From: Thereva unica
Taxonomy: Eukaryota > Arthropoda > Insecta > Diptera > Therevidae
DNA: 64,000 bases
NCBI GenBank assembly: GCA_949987705.1
Contig: OX465282.1
Span: 98,258,070-98,322,069 of the forward strand
Reading direction: 5' to 3'
The position numbers and the translations under genes are program-made. Of the stretch, positions 30,043 to 43,900 are shown one piece after another; the first letter of the stretch is position 1; each line of letters begins with the position of its first letter. Below the pieces are notes generated by a model. It worked only from the letters and a program-made list of their open reading frames with translations. It made no database searches and was not told the origin of the DNA.

Positions 30043-30374
30043 CCGGGCAGAGATCCGCAGTACCCGGGTAAGGCTAGTTAGAACCGGAGGTCGCCAGGTA
30101 TCCGGAGCACACCGTAAACGACTGAGCTATTTTTTTAATCTGGGTCCCCAGCCTAGCTGATCATCGGCACGGTTCGCATTACACCTTGATCCGACCCAGA
30201 GGATTGTGGGTTGGGGATGGGTAGCAGGGATTGATAACAAGGAGAGGAACGTAAGGTTAGGAAGACGACTGTCGGCTACGTTCGGTCGAGAACGCATTGC
30301 CCAGGATGAACCAGCGTGATGGAGCCGTCACGCATACGTGGAGGTCGTCGTCATGTCATCCTCTGAAAGAAATA

Positions 30375-31027
30375 ACTTTGTATACTTTGCGCATATTCAA
30401 TTAGGTAAATTAGCTTGATTTGTGGAATTTCGTTTCAGTATAAAATTCTATATTAAGCGAAAGTATGGCCGCTCGATGGTTTAAGTTTTTTTATAAGAAC
30501 AAAATTCTGATTATGAGATGGTAGTCTTTTTGCACTAATAAAAGTCTTCTTATAAATGTTTTAACATTTTTCGTCTCATAAGAGCATTTATATAAGAAGG
30601 ATATACTTGAAGTCTTGTAAGAACTTTCTTATAAGTGTCATAACACTCATAAGGACATTTTTTTTGACAGTTAAAGCCTTTGAGAGTAAAGCTTTAATAA
30701 AAAAGACACAATAAGAATAGAGGTTTTCTTGCACTCAATATAAGAGTATAAACATTATCTCATTATGAGAAAGAAAGGCTTAGTAACTCTAGTAGACTTA
30801 TTATCTCATAATAATACTACTATGAGTGTTAATTTAATTCTTATTACAAGAGCTATGTTCTTGAGGGTATCGAAGAGTGTTAAGAGAGTCTTATGAGATA
30901 ATTTCACAATTTCCAAGAGTTTTTCTCTGGAGAGTTTGTTAGTTGGGAGATATAACTCCCATCATTCAAATGTTACTTTGACTCTACTTTTAATTTGTTG
31001 CTTTCGCAGAACCGAATTGTATATTCT
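30375..31027. repeat. AT-rich tract with iterated CTCATAAGA / TTATAAGA words
   Basis: Between about 30480 and 30940 the words CTCATAAGA, TTATAAGA and TATGAG recur in both orientations, as in the arms of the foldback element at 17763-18003 and 19371-19560. It is likely another DNA-element relic. No gene and no clear termini. Confidence 0.4.
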
Positions 31028-31526
31028 GGGGTCTGTTCAAGATTTCTGCTGTAGCAGCTTTTAGCAGCTATTGTTATGCTTTTCCTGTTCAAAACAGCAA
31101 AAAAGCTGCTAACGAAGCTGCTATTTTTGTGTTCAAGATTCGAGAAAAGCTGCTAATGTAGCTGCTTTTTGTTGCTCGCAGTTTCGACTGCAAGCAAGAA
31201 AGCAGCTACGTAAATCATACATGTGTGTGTAAATGTCATTGGTCGTTTTGCCAAAATGACTGACTTTAAGTGAGGTTTTGTTGACATTAATACATATTAA
31301 ATAATAAATTTAGGGATTGCAACTGCACGGCCAGGCTTTTTTCTAATTGTAGGGAGAGGAATAGTTCACTGCAAGAAATACTCATACACATACATTAACA
31401 CAAAGCTATGCTAGCAGCTTTTTTGCGTTTAAGATATCATAGCAGCTTTTTCTTGCTTTGCTGTAATTTGACATTTTAAAAATTCTGCTAGTAAAGCTGC
31501 TATAGCAGAAATCTTGAACAGACCCC
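31028..31526. mobile_element. MITE with about 34-bp terminal inverted repeats
   Basis: GGGGTCTGTTCAAGATTTCT at 31028 continues as a 34-bp arm and is matched, with one mismatch, by the inverted arm ending at 31526. The body iterates AGCAGCT in both orientations. The target duplication is unclear. No ORF. Confidence 0.85.
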
Positions 31527-31630
31527 TGGTAACAAATAACGTTAATCTTTCAGCAATCATAACTGCCATCTATTGGTATATTTCAAAAGGTTTCTGACAC
31601 GTACACATTTCTGATGCTTTTCGTCTTTTC

Positions 31631-31656
31631 GTATAAATTTTTTGACGGCTGTCAGT
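31631..31656 (+). promoter_or_regulatory. Possible ArfGAP1 core promoter
   Basis: TATAAA at 31631-31636 and an initiator-like TCAGTA at 31651-31656 lie about 190 nt upstream of the ArfGAP1 start codon. The spacing is slightly short for a TATA/Inr pair, so the call is tentative. Confidence 0.25.
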
Positions 31657-31842
31657 ACAAAGAAAGTGTGAAGGGGAATGGCGAGTTCTCGCACATCAGA
31701 AAATATTAAATTTAACTTGAATAATGCTATTTGTGCTCTTGTTTTCTTTTGAAAGTTTCAGTTTTTAGTCCAATTATTGTTTTTAGAATAATTTTGAAAC
31801 ATTTTTCATATCCAATATAGTTAAAAAAACGTTCCCCATAAA

Positions 31843-31902
31843 ATGGCCAGTCCGAGAACTCGTCGAGTCCTTCAGGAACTCAAACCACTTGATGACAACA
31901 AT
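31843..31902 (+). CDS. ArfGAP1: ArfGAP1 exon 1 (coding part)
   Basis: Twenty codons, [20 protein letters not shown], nearly invariant at the N-terminus of animal ArfGAP1. It ends at donor AAT/GTAAGT in phase 0. The start has AAA before ATG and G after. Confidence 0.92.
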
Positions 31903-34900
31903 GTAAGTAAGACATTTTTTCTATTTACCTTGAAATATGTTATTTAAGATATCTTAAATGATATCTTAAACATCTAGAATAAAAAGTCAAGCCTTTGTTG
32001 TGTGATTAAATAGGGCTACTGGTATGGTTTTATACAAAATAATTCTTTACTTATTCAAGATTTTCAAAAGAAAAAAGTTGTGTCCGTGTCATGTCGGGCA
32101 CAAGAATCTCAAGTTGAACAAATAACGTCAATTCTAGTCCATTCCGCCACTTCATCAGAGATTTATACGTTCATGTAGCCAAGTATTTTCTTTATAATAA
32201 TTCTTTTGTTACCTTTTATTGCTCCAGCACGTATGTACCTAAATTTAATAAACAATAAAATGTGCAAATTATCCAAGAAAACATGGTTGTTGGTATGATG
32301 TTAAGCACTCGTAACTACTATGATATCTTTAATTTTTAGCACCAATCTTTAAAAGCTCTTATTAAATTCAATTTCCATAATAAATATGCACAGCTGGGGA
32401 CCTATTAACTGAGACTATTCCTCAGGAAGCCGTTTTTTAAGATGAATCTATTCTTTTAAGGTTTTAGATTAGCCCAGTAATAACAAGCTCGTGGTTATTG
32501 AAAGATTTTTTAATATTTAAGTTTTGTGGTATTTACAGCATGCCAAGGTCATGTGCTTTTTTGTTTTATTCATGTATTTCAAATTTCGGCGCTTTTTCAA
32601 TTATGTATAATTACAGTGATATTGCAGAGTCAAACTTGTACATTTGATCATAGCTCTTGATTTTTGTTGCGGATTAGTTTTTATTGTTTAGGTGGAGAAA
32701 AAGGAAAAAGTCAGCTACCTTTAGGATAATCCTGATATCCGTTATAATATCAAGCCTTTTAAATTGTCAATTTACTTGTAAGATAACGCCTTATAGATGG
32801 AACGTATTCAAACCACGTTCCGCCGAGAAAAGAGACGAATTTTAGAGTCTAAGAAGACAAATTTTGAAACGCTTCCCTTTATAATTTACCTTTATTGTAA
32901 GCCGTTCTGTCATATGTGCATAGCTGGTGCCGTAGCAAGAACTTGTGTATTTATCCACAAAATCATCGTACCATTTACTAATAGAAGGAAGCTAAATTTA
33001 AAAGCTCTCTCTTTGGACGGTAAAGAAATGGTTTTCTCAAAGGAGGCTAAGTATCTAGGCATAATCCTGGATCAAAAGCTCTCCTGGAAATCCCAAATTG
33101 AAAGAATAACTGCCAAGACAATTACATCTCTCCATGTTTGTCGCCAATTTGTAGGAAAAACCTGGGGCCTCAAACCTAGGCTAATGTTCACGTATGCATC
33201 AATCGCATGGTGGGCTAAGACCAAGCAAAAGGATGCTATGATTAACCTGGCCAGGGTGCAAAGACTGGGCTGTCTTGGTATCACAGGGGCTAAAAGCACC
33301 TGTCCGACTCCGGCTATAGAGACCCTACTGAACCTCCCTCCGCTACACCTAGTAGTGAAATTCTATTCTCCTTTAAACCGGGAGACCTCCTGGATCATTT
33401 ATCGATCCTCAAGGAGCTTAACCTGGAGCCAATGATATCTTTGTCCGATAACATTTCTGCCACTTTCTGCCGATAACATTTCTGCCACTCTTGACTTTGA
33501 CAAACCGTTTACGATGATTATTTGAAGTAGGTCAGAGTGGCAACATGGCAGGCCTCTCTTCAGAGGAAGCGCGGCCCTTTGGTATACGGACGGTTCCAAA
33601 ACCGATAAAAGGGTAGGGCTGGGTGTTTATGGCCCGAGGAGCAAAATATCCTTGACTCTTGGCACTACCCCCACTGTTTTTTAGGCCGAGGTACTCGCCA
33701 TCCTGGTGTGTGTTCAGACTTGACTTGTGTTAATAGAGCTCCAAATAGCTCTAAGATTGTTATTTTCTCTGACAGTCAAGCTGCATTGCTGGCTATTAAA
33801 TCTCACAGGGTGTCATCAAAGACTGTCCTGGATTGTCTCCGATCTTTGAAATTCCTCAGCAGGAACAACAGTGTTACGCTGATGTGGATTCCGAGTCACC
33901 AAGTAGTGAAATTGGTAATGAAATTGTCGACAGCCTGGCTAGAGTAGGCGCAAACTCATCACCTATCGGTCCGGAACCTTTCTGTTGCTTAGCAAGCTGC
34001 CACGTTAGAACGGCCATCAAAAATTGGGTCGACCACCTTTTTCATCATAGCTGGACAAGGACCCAGAGTGCTCGTCAAGCTAAAAAACTCATCCAAATCG
34101 ATAAAGCTAAAGCGGGCAAACTTTTACATCTCAAGCGGTGGGAGCTAAAAATAATAACAGAGCTCTTGACGGGCTACTGTTCGCTTAACTACCATCTAAA
34201 CAAAATAGGTTTGGTAGCCGATTGTAGCTGTCGGTTCTGCGGAGCAGCTCTCGAAATTTGCTAGCACTTGTTGTGCGACTGTGAGGCTACAGTGAGGAAG
34301 AGATTGAGCCTCCTCCATCGGGACTTCCCTACCGCAAGGGAGCAATATGTTTGGAACAAGATTTTACGCCATTTTCCGCAGATTAACTTGTTTGTTAATT
34401 AGGGGATTCCCCATATTAAAAAACCATCAATTTTTGACTGGCCAGATTAAACGATGTTTGTGATTTTTGTACCTGCACGATACCGCGCCAACCAACCGTA
34501 TCGACTTCTTTGAGGTGCCGAAAGAGTATTATTAACGAATAAATGCTCTGAAAAAAATTTCATAACATTCGGTTGGGCCTTTTTGTTTAAATGGAAAAAC
34601 TTCGGCTAAAAGTTTTGTTAATATCTAATAAACTTGATGGAATGAAATCCGCTCTAAACGAAGTGATCTTTTTTGAATTCTGCACAGCGATAGCTATCCA
34701 ACGGAACATCACTTGTCAAAATCCGACAACCTTTAAAAACCGTACCAAAATTATGTCACCTTTTACCAACATTACGAATTTTTCAAACCTTGGATCAGCA
34801 CTTTTTTGACGGGGAATTGTTTCCTACGTCCTACAGTTTCAGGAAATTGCGGTTCATATCTGGATTTCCAGAAGTTACCGAAAAATTTGTTCTTATTGGT

Positions 34901-37900
34901 CAACTCTGACAAGTATTTCACATTGATTAGTTTTACTAATCTACAGTAAAAAGCCAGAAGTGCTTAAGTGCAAATTTGACGATTTTGAGTATGTTATTCT
35001 TAATCATTGCTATAATTCTTATTTTAAACTGAGCTGTGGTTGCTGAGTTATTGAACCGGCAAAAGTGGTTTTGTGCACAATTCTGTATCTAAAAAAACTT
35101 TGAGGGCGATTTTCTCGAAACGCATATTTTGCACTTAAGCACTTCTGGCTGTGTACTGCAGTAATATCTTCGGAAAGCTTTAAAATTTCCAAATGAAGTC
35201 ATCCGCTTCCAAGTTTATCAGCGGCGCTTCACCACGCTCAATACGAATTCAAACACCCGCTTTAGTAGCTTTAGCTTTAGTTATCATTTAGCGAACGAAG
35301 TACGAAGGAAATGTTTGTTTGCTAACGTTCAGGAAAAGCAAATTTTGTGGATTTACCACTATTATAGTTATTTGAACTAGCTTGTTTCAGGATTACTTTG
35401 TCACCAGTTCTGATAGTAGTCAATTTCCCACTAGTACTAAACCTATTACTATTTTGTAAGAAGTCAGTTTATTTCGTCTACGTTCATCATACTGGGAAAT
35501 TGATCGTGTGGACCGAAAGGGTAAAACCTACATCCCAACTAATTTATTTTAGCATCAGCCAAAAATTTTGTGCCTTCTCGCCGAACCTCATCCTGTACAG
35601 CAAAGAATTCAATCGATTGTATCTTTTCGCAATGCTTGCCTTTTATTTGGTTCTGGAACTCTCGAGAACTTTCTTTAGGCTGGCACGATATGACCAACAC
35701 GATGACAGTTATGGGATGTTGTTTTGAGAAACTTATAGACCTCTGACGGGCATGCTGACGGCGGTATCTTGGGCGTGATTTCGCTCCTGCTTCTTGGTAT
35801 TTTACCTGCGAGGGCTTTTATCTAATATGGTTTTTCACCTGCCATACTTCCATAGTACTGCTATGATTGACACCTTTGATGACCTTTACCGCCTGCTCTG
35901 TTGCTTCATACGTTGTTGCTATGGCTAGGACTTCACTAAGTTTGGGGTTTGGTTTTTGAAGGTCTGCCAAACGCAGAGTATCGTGTGGCGTATTGAAGAC
36001 CAGCATATCGCCTATTAATTCGTATATGCATTCTTCTTTACACTCTTCTTTTGCACACACGTACTGACATTTCCTCGCTATTCCACGAAGCTCGTCAACC
36101 CATTCCTCGTACGTTTGACCGGGCTTCACATGCGATTTAAAAAAATCATATCGTGAAGCAAGAATATGTACGTTTGATTTAAAATGACCTTCGAGTTTTT
36201 CTAAAATTTCTTTAAACTATTTTGACTGAAAACTTTTTAAACCGAGCAGTTTGTAGAAGTTCGAACAAATCACTTCCCATCCACGATAGGAAAAGTGCCC
36301 GTTTACGGTCTTCCGAGGTCCAATAACCTTAATTTTTCTTCGTCGCCAGAAATTGTTATAGATGTAGCTCAGCAGCTCATCAATAATAGGTCAACTCCGA
36401 CTCACAGTCAGAACAAAAAGAAAGTTTTTATTGACATATATGTAATGAATATTATTTACAAAAATAATTCACCAACTATGATTTGAAACTTAATATACTA
36501 AATAATTCCTTTTTTTATAATAGAAATGCTTCGAATGTGGAGCGCACAATCCGCAATGGGTATCTGTAACATACGGTATATGGATATGTCTTGAATGCTC
36601 TGGTAAACATCGAGGACTAGGAGTACATTTATCATTTGTCCGTTCTGTTACTATGGATAAGTGGAAAGATATTGAATTAGAAAAAATGAAAGTTGGTGGT
36701 AATAGAAATGCAAAAGAATTTTTAGAAGATCAACCAGATTGGGATGATAGATTGCCAATTCAGCAAAAATATAATACTAAAGCTGCTGCATTATATCGCG
36801 ATAAAATTGCTGCCTTAGCGCAAGGAAAGCAATGGGATCAAAAGAATGCTGAAAAACGTTGTTCATCATCAAATTTTTCCAATTCAATGAATAATATCTC
36901 AAATAGTATGTCACATTCCAAAAGCAGTGGATCTATTAACAACTATTCACAGGGAAGTTATCAAAATGGCGGCGGTTATTCTGAAGGAAGTTTAAGCTAT
37001 CAAAATTTAAATTCTCAAGAATTTAAAGATCAGAAAGACGCATTCTTTTCAAAACGACAGGAACAGAACGCAATGAGACCTGAGTAAGTTTTTAAAAGTA
37101 ATTTAAATCAATTATTTTTCATTCATTTGTTTTTAAAATAGAAACGTTCCACCAAATCAAGGTGGAAAATATGCTGGATTTGGTTATACTAGAGATCCTC
37201 CACCCAAAAGCCAATCACAAGAAATTTTGGACACCACACTTTCATCTTTAGCCAGTGTAAGTATATTATGTAGTTTGTGAATTATTACATTAATTGAATT
37301 CAAGTAAACTGCGAGAACAAAAGGTAGCATAGCTAAGTTGCTTTGAAAGACATACATTTGCAGTTTGTGTAATCGTAAGGTAAATATGTCAAGAAAGTAT
37401 GTCATTAAGTAATACGGCCAAGTTTGGGTATTTATACGCAATTTCTGTTGTCCAATAATTATTTTTTTTATTCATAATTGTACTAAAATTTTTCTTGTCT
37501 TTGCTCTACTTTTTTTTACCCAATATGTACCTTTATTATAGCTTTGGCTAGTATATAATGCCGGAGGTATAAGAGAATCATAGTCAAGATAACAGAAGAA
37601 TACAGGGTGTATTGCTGAAACTAACAAAACGGCCGGCTGTGGATAGGTTTTGGGTAGACGAACAAAAAATTGTATGGCTGGTGGGGAAATCGTAACGGTT
37701 TATCCACTAGGGTTTTTTGAATTTTTCTGGAAGAGCTTTACATATCACTGACGACTTATAACTCGGAGATAGATGGGAGTATTCTGCGTAGATTTCTACC
37801 TTATTCATGAAAATATTTCATAGACAGGGCCACCCTAATCACAGGGCTAAATGGGCTATAGCCCCAGGGTGCAATTTTTGTTGGTTTCATTCAAAATATT

Positions 37901-40900
37901 TTTATGACAAATATAACCAAATTAACTGTTCTAATGAAATAGAAAAAATTATTTGTAGGTATATTGGTGAATCTGCTTTGATGGACCGACCCCCAAAGTT
38001 ATTTTAAGATTTGGGCTTCTGGGACTTGAGTGGTCGCCTGCAATTAAACAAAACTTCACTTCTTTACGAAACTTTATTTAACACAAAAATGATTCTTGAC
38101 ACAATGCGTCTTTCTAATGACTGTGTCTCTTATTCTAGGACTCACATTTTAGTTTACTTCAATAAAACAAAGAGTGTTCGCAGTTTGAATGTGGAACGAG
38201 TTCAGATAGGTTGAGATCGCACATTCGGCCATTCTGACGTATCATTCGCCCTGAATGATTAGCCCCATTCTGGACTGATCCCGCAGTAAGTGCGGTCATG
38301 TCTTGTCGTCAGTCCAACCCAACCGCCTTCAAACGCAAAAAAATATCTCGGTTTCTGTAATAAATTGTCGAAATAATTCTCCATCATTACAATTACAATA
38401 TTAAATAAACAAAAACGAGTGCTCAATAAATAAAATAGTGCAGTGGATTCAAAAAATATATAGTGAAGATCACTTCACGGGACTTTATAACAACATACTG
38501 ACGAACGACAAGTAAGCTTTTCCCGTTTTTTCACTTCCCCGCACTCCCAGCTAGACATCGCCAGCGCTGCAGCACTTATCGGCCAGCTGATAGGAATCGT
38601 CCTGTTTTAGCAAGCATAACACTGCAACAGGATTGTTCCCGTTAGCCCCGATGGTTGCATCGCCGGCGGAGTCAGCCAAAAATGAGGTCATGGTCCTTGC
38701 GTCGGAAAGGCCCTAAAACAAAAACAAACATTTTTCTATTGTTTTTTGTAATATTAGGGGTCTCTTTCGAACTTCTCTGAAGGTGTGCAATAGTACATCT
38801 TCTGACTTTAACTACATATGGGTTAAAATAATTCTTCGTAGCCACGTCATATTCTTCTGCTTTCTATACAGAAGTCCTAATATAAGTAATGAAGCCTCGA
38901 CGTTAGCCTTCGATGCTATATCAGAACGAATCTCCGGATTTTTACTTTCCCATCCGGAGTGTGAAATCATTGTTGCGGGTGATTTTAACGTTCATAATGC
39001 CAATTGGCTAAATTACTCGAATGGCACCAGTGTTTCTGGCAAAGACGCCGAGATCTTTGCAGACTTAAATAATCTGCACCAAATTGTAAATTGTCCGACA
39101 CGAATTCCGGATGTTTCAGGTTACGGAGCTCATCTGCTTGACCTATTTCTTACTTCGCATCCAACTCGATATTCCGTCGAGGTGAGCTCACCCCTTGGCA
39201 ACTCGGACCACAAACTTGTCAGTGCCAATTTCCCATATCCATCCTCCACTCCAACCGGCACCGTTCCCAAAAGAACTGTCTGGCACTATGGGAAAGCCAA
39301 CTGATTGGATCTCACTCGCTTTTTTCAAGCCACTGACTGGAATTTGTGTTTGCGCTGTGCCAGTGCGAACTAGGCTGCGCTCTGTATTACCAAAATAATA
39401 CGGGCAGGAATGTGTTTGTTCACTCCTCATTCTACCAAGTCTATAAAGCCTAGGCCAAATAGATGGTTTAATGGGGAGTGTAAGAACGCAATTAAAGCTA
39501 AGGAAGCCGCCTATAGAGCGTACAAATGTTCCCCAAATGACTCACTGTTGTAAATTAAAGCATTATTCACAGAACCCTTTTTTTTGTCTTTAGCTAAACA
39601 ATAACCTTTTTTTTAAAGAATGCCGCAATTGATACCTCTTACATATATTTTTCATTCTTAGAATATTTCTTTTGCCGTTCTCGTTTATGAGAATCATAAA
39701 ACATGGAAATTCCGTAAGTACATTTATCCCTTTGTCGGATCGAAAAACAAGTCTTAGGGTTTTATGACCATGTTTGTTTCAAGGATGTGAGAGGTATCAA
39801 TTGTCCATGGGTCTGTATTTTTTAAGAAAGGAAATCGGTTCTTGGTGTAGAACTAAGATTTCAAGATTCAGTCAAGTTTCAGACTTCAAATCGAACCGTA
39901 AATAAAGCATGTATGTTCATGTTAAAAATAGTGCGTTTCATTTAAAAAAAAGTAATAACGGAAGTACTCTTCAAACAATAGTTTGAGGTGAAGAGTTTAA
40001 AATAGAAAACAATTTCGTACATGGTCCTTCGAGCCAAATTCACAACAGTGATTCTTATACAAATACAATTTACTAAAAAACGAACTAGTGGCAAATAATT
40101 AATCAAAAGTGATTAAGTGTTTAGTGCCTTTATAAAAATAGTACAATATATGTACATTTAGAAGCAGTGATCGAACACAAAAACGAAATTAATGTGACAG
40201 TTTTTTACAACAGTTAAATACATTCAATTTTTCTGCCGAGCAGAGAGTGTTAATGTTTAGTTTTTCTACCGAGTAGATATTATTAAATTATTACACTCAT
40301 CATATACGAAAAACACGATTTATGCACAACACATAAACACAACAGATATATGCGATAATTTTACTACCGAGCAGTGAATGATTAGTTTTTCTACCGAGTA
40401 GAATACGCTAACCTGTTGGAACAACCAGTATTTCTACCGAGTAGAATACAATAACAGATTTTCTACCGAGTAGAAAATATTGTATGATTCAAAATCATAA
40501 ACACATTAATACACACTTAATACGAAAACGATTTGTTTTTCCTGCCGAGCAGAGAATAACAAATTATTAACTTTTAGGTGACTTACCTACTACAAGCAAG
40601 CAGAATCATCATCATTGAAAACATCGTATAAAAAGATACAGCGGAGAATTAAGTGAAATTGGAATAAAACTTGATGAAGTTGCTACTTTTATCTGGGAAA
40701 ACTTTATAAAACCGGTGTATCAAGGCTGCATGGAAAAAGGTATAGAGCATGCAAGAACGCAAGCAGTTGAGGCCACACTAAATGCGGCTCTAAATACAAC
40801 AAGATCACATGCAATTAATGGTAAGCTGAAAAATTCATGAGAATACGCCACTATTGGGCAACACAAGAAGCAGCCGCAACAACAACAGCCCCATCATATC

Positions 40901-43900
40901 CGAAATCAAACAAACGCTATTAGTCCAAGTCTAACAACAATAATTTCATCAAGCGCGCCAGTATCTAATACGACGTCACCCCAAACTATTATGTCTTCAT
41001 CATTTAGTAGAAAGAAGAAAAGATCGAAAAAATCTGTGCCTAAATCAAAAAACTAGATAATAATACATTAAAATTATGGGAAGAACATTCATCTCCCGAT
41101 GACTACGAACCATTAGGTAAACTGACAAGTTTTTTATACCTTACGGCTGCTCGTTTATCAAGACGAAATCGCGAAAAGCCTTCTTGTGATGAGAAATTAA
41201 TACTTTCAAAAGTTCCCAAAAAGGATAATAAATATAAGCAGCAGGTTTTTGTCACAGCGGCAAGAAAATGTTGTGTATGTAATAAAGAATCTCATCCCAT
41301 ATTCCGGTGTCAAAAATTTATTGATATGCCTGTATCTCAGAGATTTAAAATAGTTAAAAATAATCCTCTTTGTATTAATTGCTTACGCAATCACGGGAAT
41401 GATCACTGTCGCTATGGAAATTGCAAGGTATGCAACCAAAAACACAATTCTCTGCTACACAGATCTTCAACAAATAATAACAAATCTGAGGGATCAAATC
41501 CACAAAATTCACCTAGTCAATCTTGACTAAGAAGTTGTGAAGTAAGTTCAATATGTCATATTTCTTCTTCAAATAAAGCGCCTTCTCTTCATCTAATGAC
41601 TAGTGCTGTTGTCTATGTATATGATAAAGATGGAATGTTACATAAGTGTCGAGCATTGCTGGATACTTGTGCCACCGCTAATTTTATGACGGATAAATTT
41701 GCTAAAATATTAAAGCTCAAAAAGACAAAATGTTCAATCGCAGTAGCTGCCCTCAATGACTTAAATACGAGTACAAATTATAGTATTTATGTCACTTTCA
41801 AATCTTTATATAGTGATTTTAAAAAGTCATTAAGTTTTTTAACTGTAGAAAAAATCACCGATTTAGTACCTAATGAACACATTCCTAAAGAATATATAAA
41901 TATTCCTTCGAGTATAAAGTTGGCGGATCCTGAGTATTACAAACCTGCTCCAATTGAGATGTTATTGGGAGCTGGACCAACTCTTTCGCTTCTTTGCATT
42001 GGTCAAATCAAACTATCTCAAGGTAGCCAAGATTTCTTCTTGCAAAAAACCAAATTAGGCTGGATTTTAGGAGGAGAATGTAGTCCCGCTTGCAATCCTA
42101 AAGTATCTTCATGTTTTTTAAATGACATTCAATTTAATTTAGAGAAATTCTGGGACATCGAAGAACGTACCACAAAACGTATATTTTCAATAGAAGAGAG
42201 AAAATGCGAAGAACATTTTCAAAAATATACCCGTCGAGATGAATCTGGTCGGTATGTAGTCGCATTACCATTTAAAAATAATTCTTGTGATTTAGGCGAA
42301 TCACGAAATTTAGCTTTAAAATTTTTAAACAATCTTTTAAAGCGTTTCAAACATAATAAAGAATTTGAACATGAATATACAAAGGTAATGGATGAATATA
42401 TCCAGTTGGGCCATATGTCTTTAACAAACGTATCCTCTTATGATGGATATTATTTACCCCATTTAGCCGTTATTAAAGAAAATAGTAATACCACAAAATT
42501 ACGCACGGTTTTCCATGCGTCAGCCAAAACCACAAATGGCAAGTCTCTGAACGACAATCTAATGACGGGTCCTATTATACAGGATGATTTATTTTCACTT
42601 TTAATTAGATTCAGATTATTTGCCTATGTAATCGTATCAGACATAGAAAAAATGTATAGGCAGTTTCTAATAAAAGAAGAGGATAGAAAATTCCAAAAAT
42701 TACTGTGGATCGTCAAGGGTGAAATTAAAGACTTTCAATTAAATACGGTTACATTTGGATTAGCCCCTTCTTCTTACCTTGCCATAAGATGTTTACATCA
42801 ATTAGCCAATGATGAGGGTGGTCGATTCCCTTTAGCTTCAGCAGTATTAAAAAACGACCTTTATGTAGATAATGTTTTAACCGCGGTTAATACAATCGAG
42901 GAGGGGCAAAGACTTTGTTATGAATTAATTGAAATTTTAAAATCTGCCAATATTCACTTACGTCAATGGGCCTCAAACAATCCTATTATTTTGGAAAAGG
43001 TCTCTGAAAAAGACTTCGATAGAAATTTTAATTTAGATAGAGAACATACTTTAAAAACTTTAGGAATTTGTTGGAACGCAACTAAAGATTTATTTATTTA
43101 TACAACGAAGCCATTACCCTCCCACACAAAATTCACTAAAAGAATAATTTTATCCGAAATTGCCAAAATTTTCGATCCAATTGGCTTACTAGGCCCTATT
43201 GTATTATTTGCTAAAAGAATAATACAGGATATCTGGCAAGCTAAAGTCGAATGGGATGAATCCATACCTATGAACATACATGACCGTTGGGTTACATTTT
43301 GTATGCAATTCAACACTATTGACAACATATCCTTTGAAAGGCTCGTAATTGTTTTGAATGGAACCGACATACAATTACATGGATTTTGTGATGCTAGTCA
43401 AGCTGGATATGGTGGTTGCATCTATGTCCGATCAAAAGACAAAAGAGGAAAATACTATAGTTATTTACTCTGTTCCAAATCACGAGTAGCCCCATTAAAA
43501 ACGAGATCTTTACCGCGGTTAGAACTATGTGGTGCATTAGTACTAGCCCAATTATATAAACAAGTGATTGATGCAACAAATATCCAAATTTTTTCTGGAC
43601 AGATTCTATGATCACACTACATTGGATCAATTCACAGTCAAATTTATTAAAAACTTTCGTCGCTAATCGGGTAGCAGAGATTCAATTGCTTACTAATCAA
43701 CGTTCATGGTTCCATGTCAATTCCTCTGCTAATCCAGCTGATGCTCTTTCTCGTGGTCAACTACCTACTGATTTTTTACAAAATTCTCTATGGTTGTATG
43801 GTCCTACTTGGTTAGGCCTGCATGAGTCGAAATGGAAAAAACCTATTATCCCAGTGGTAAAAGATGTACCTGAAACAAGAGATGTTAAGTGTTTAATAAC

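Larger units (their letters stand above)
24668..30361 (-). mobile_element. Full-length LOA/I-group LINE with intact ORFs and 13-bp target duplication
   Basis: TCTGAAAGAAATA at 24655-24667 and 30362-30374 flanks a 5694-bp insertion. On the minus strand it has a 5' UTR of about 319 nt, ORF1 (30042-28345), an overlapping ORF2 (28382-24780), a 112-nt 3' UTR and a tail of four CCTAA units instead of poly-A. ORF2 has endonuclease, RT, RNase H and a C-terminal CCHC. Exact TSDs, full length and two undamaged ORFs point to a recent insertion that may be active. The clade (LOA versus another I/R1-group clade) is inferred from RNase H and the start INLHHCKAAS. Confidence 0.85.

Noticed and set aside
24820..30160. 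Many plus-strand frames across 24820-30160
   Set aside because: They are antisense shadows of the two intact LINE ORFs.
32797..33435. A 212-codon host gene starting at 32797
   Set aside because: From about 32970 it is LINE RT thumb. The upstream part has no recognisable protein and the frame runs into LINE debris.
37084..37087. ArfGAP1 ending at the stop after exon 2
   Set aside because: The TAA lies within a GTAAGT donor. Exons 3-6 continue the protein in phase with conserved sequence.
40232..40553. CRISPR-like array
   Set aside because: Repeats are only 13 nt with irregular spacing, in a retrotransposon leader of a eukaryote. The covarying stems point to RNA hairpins.
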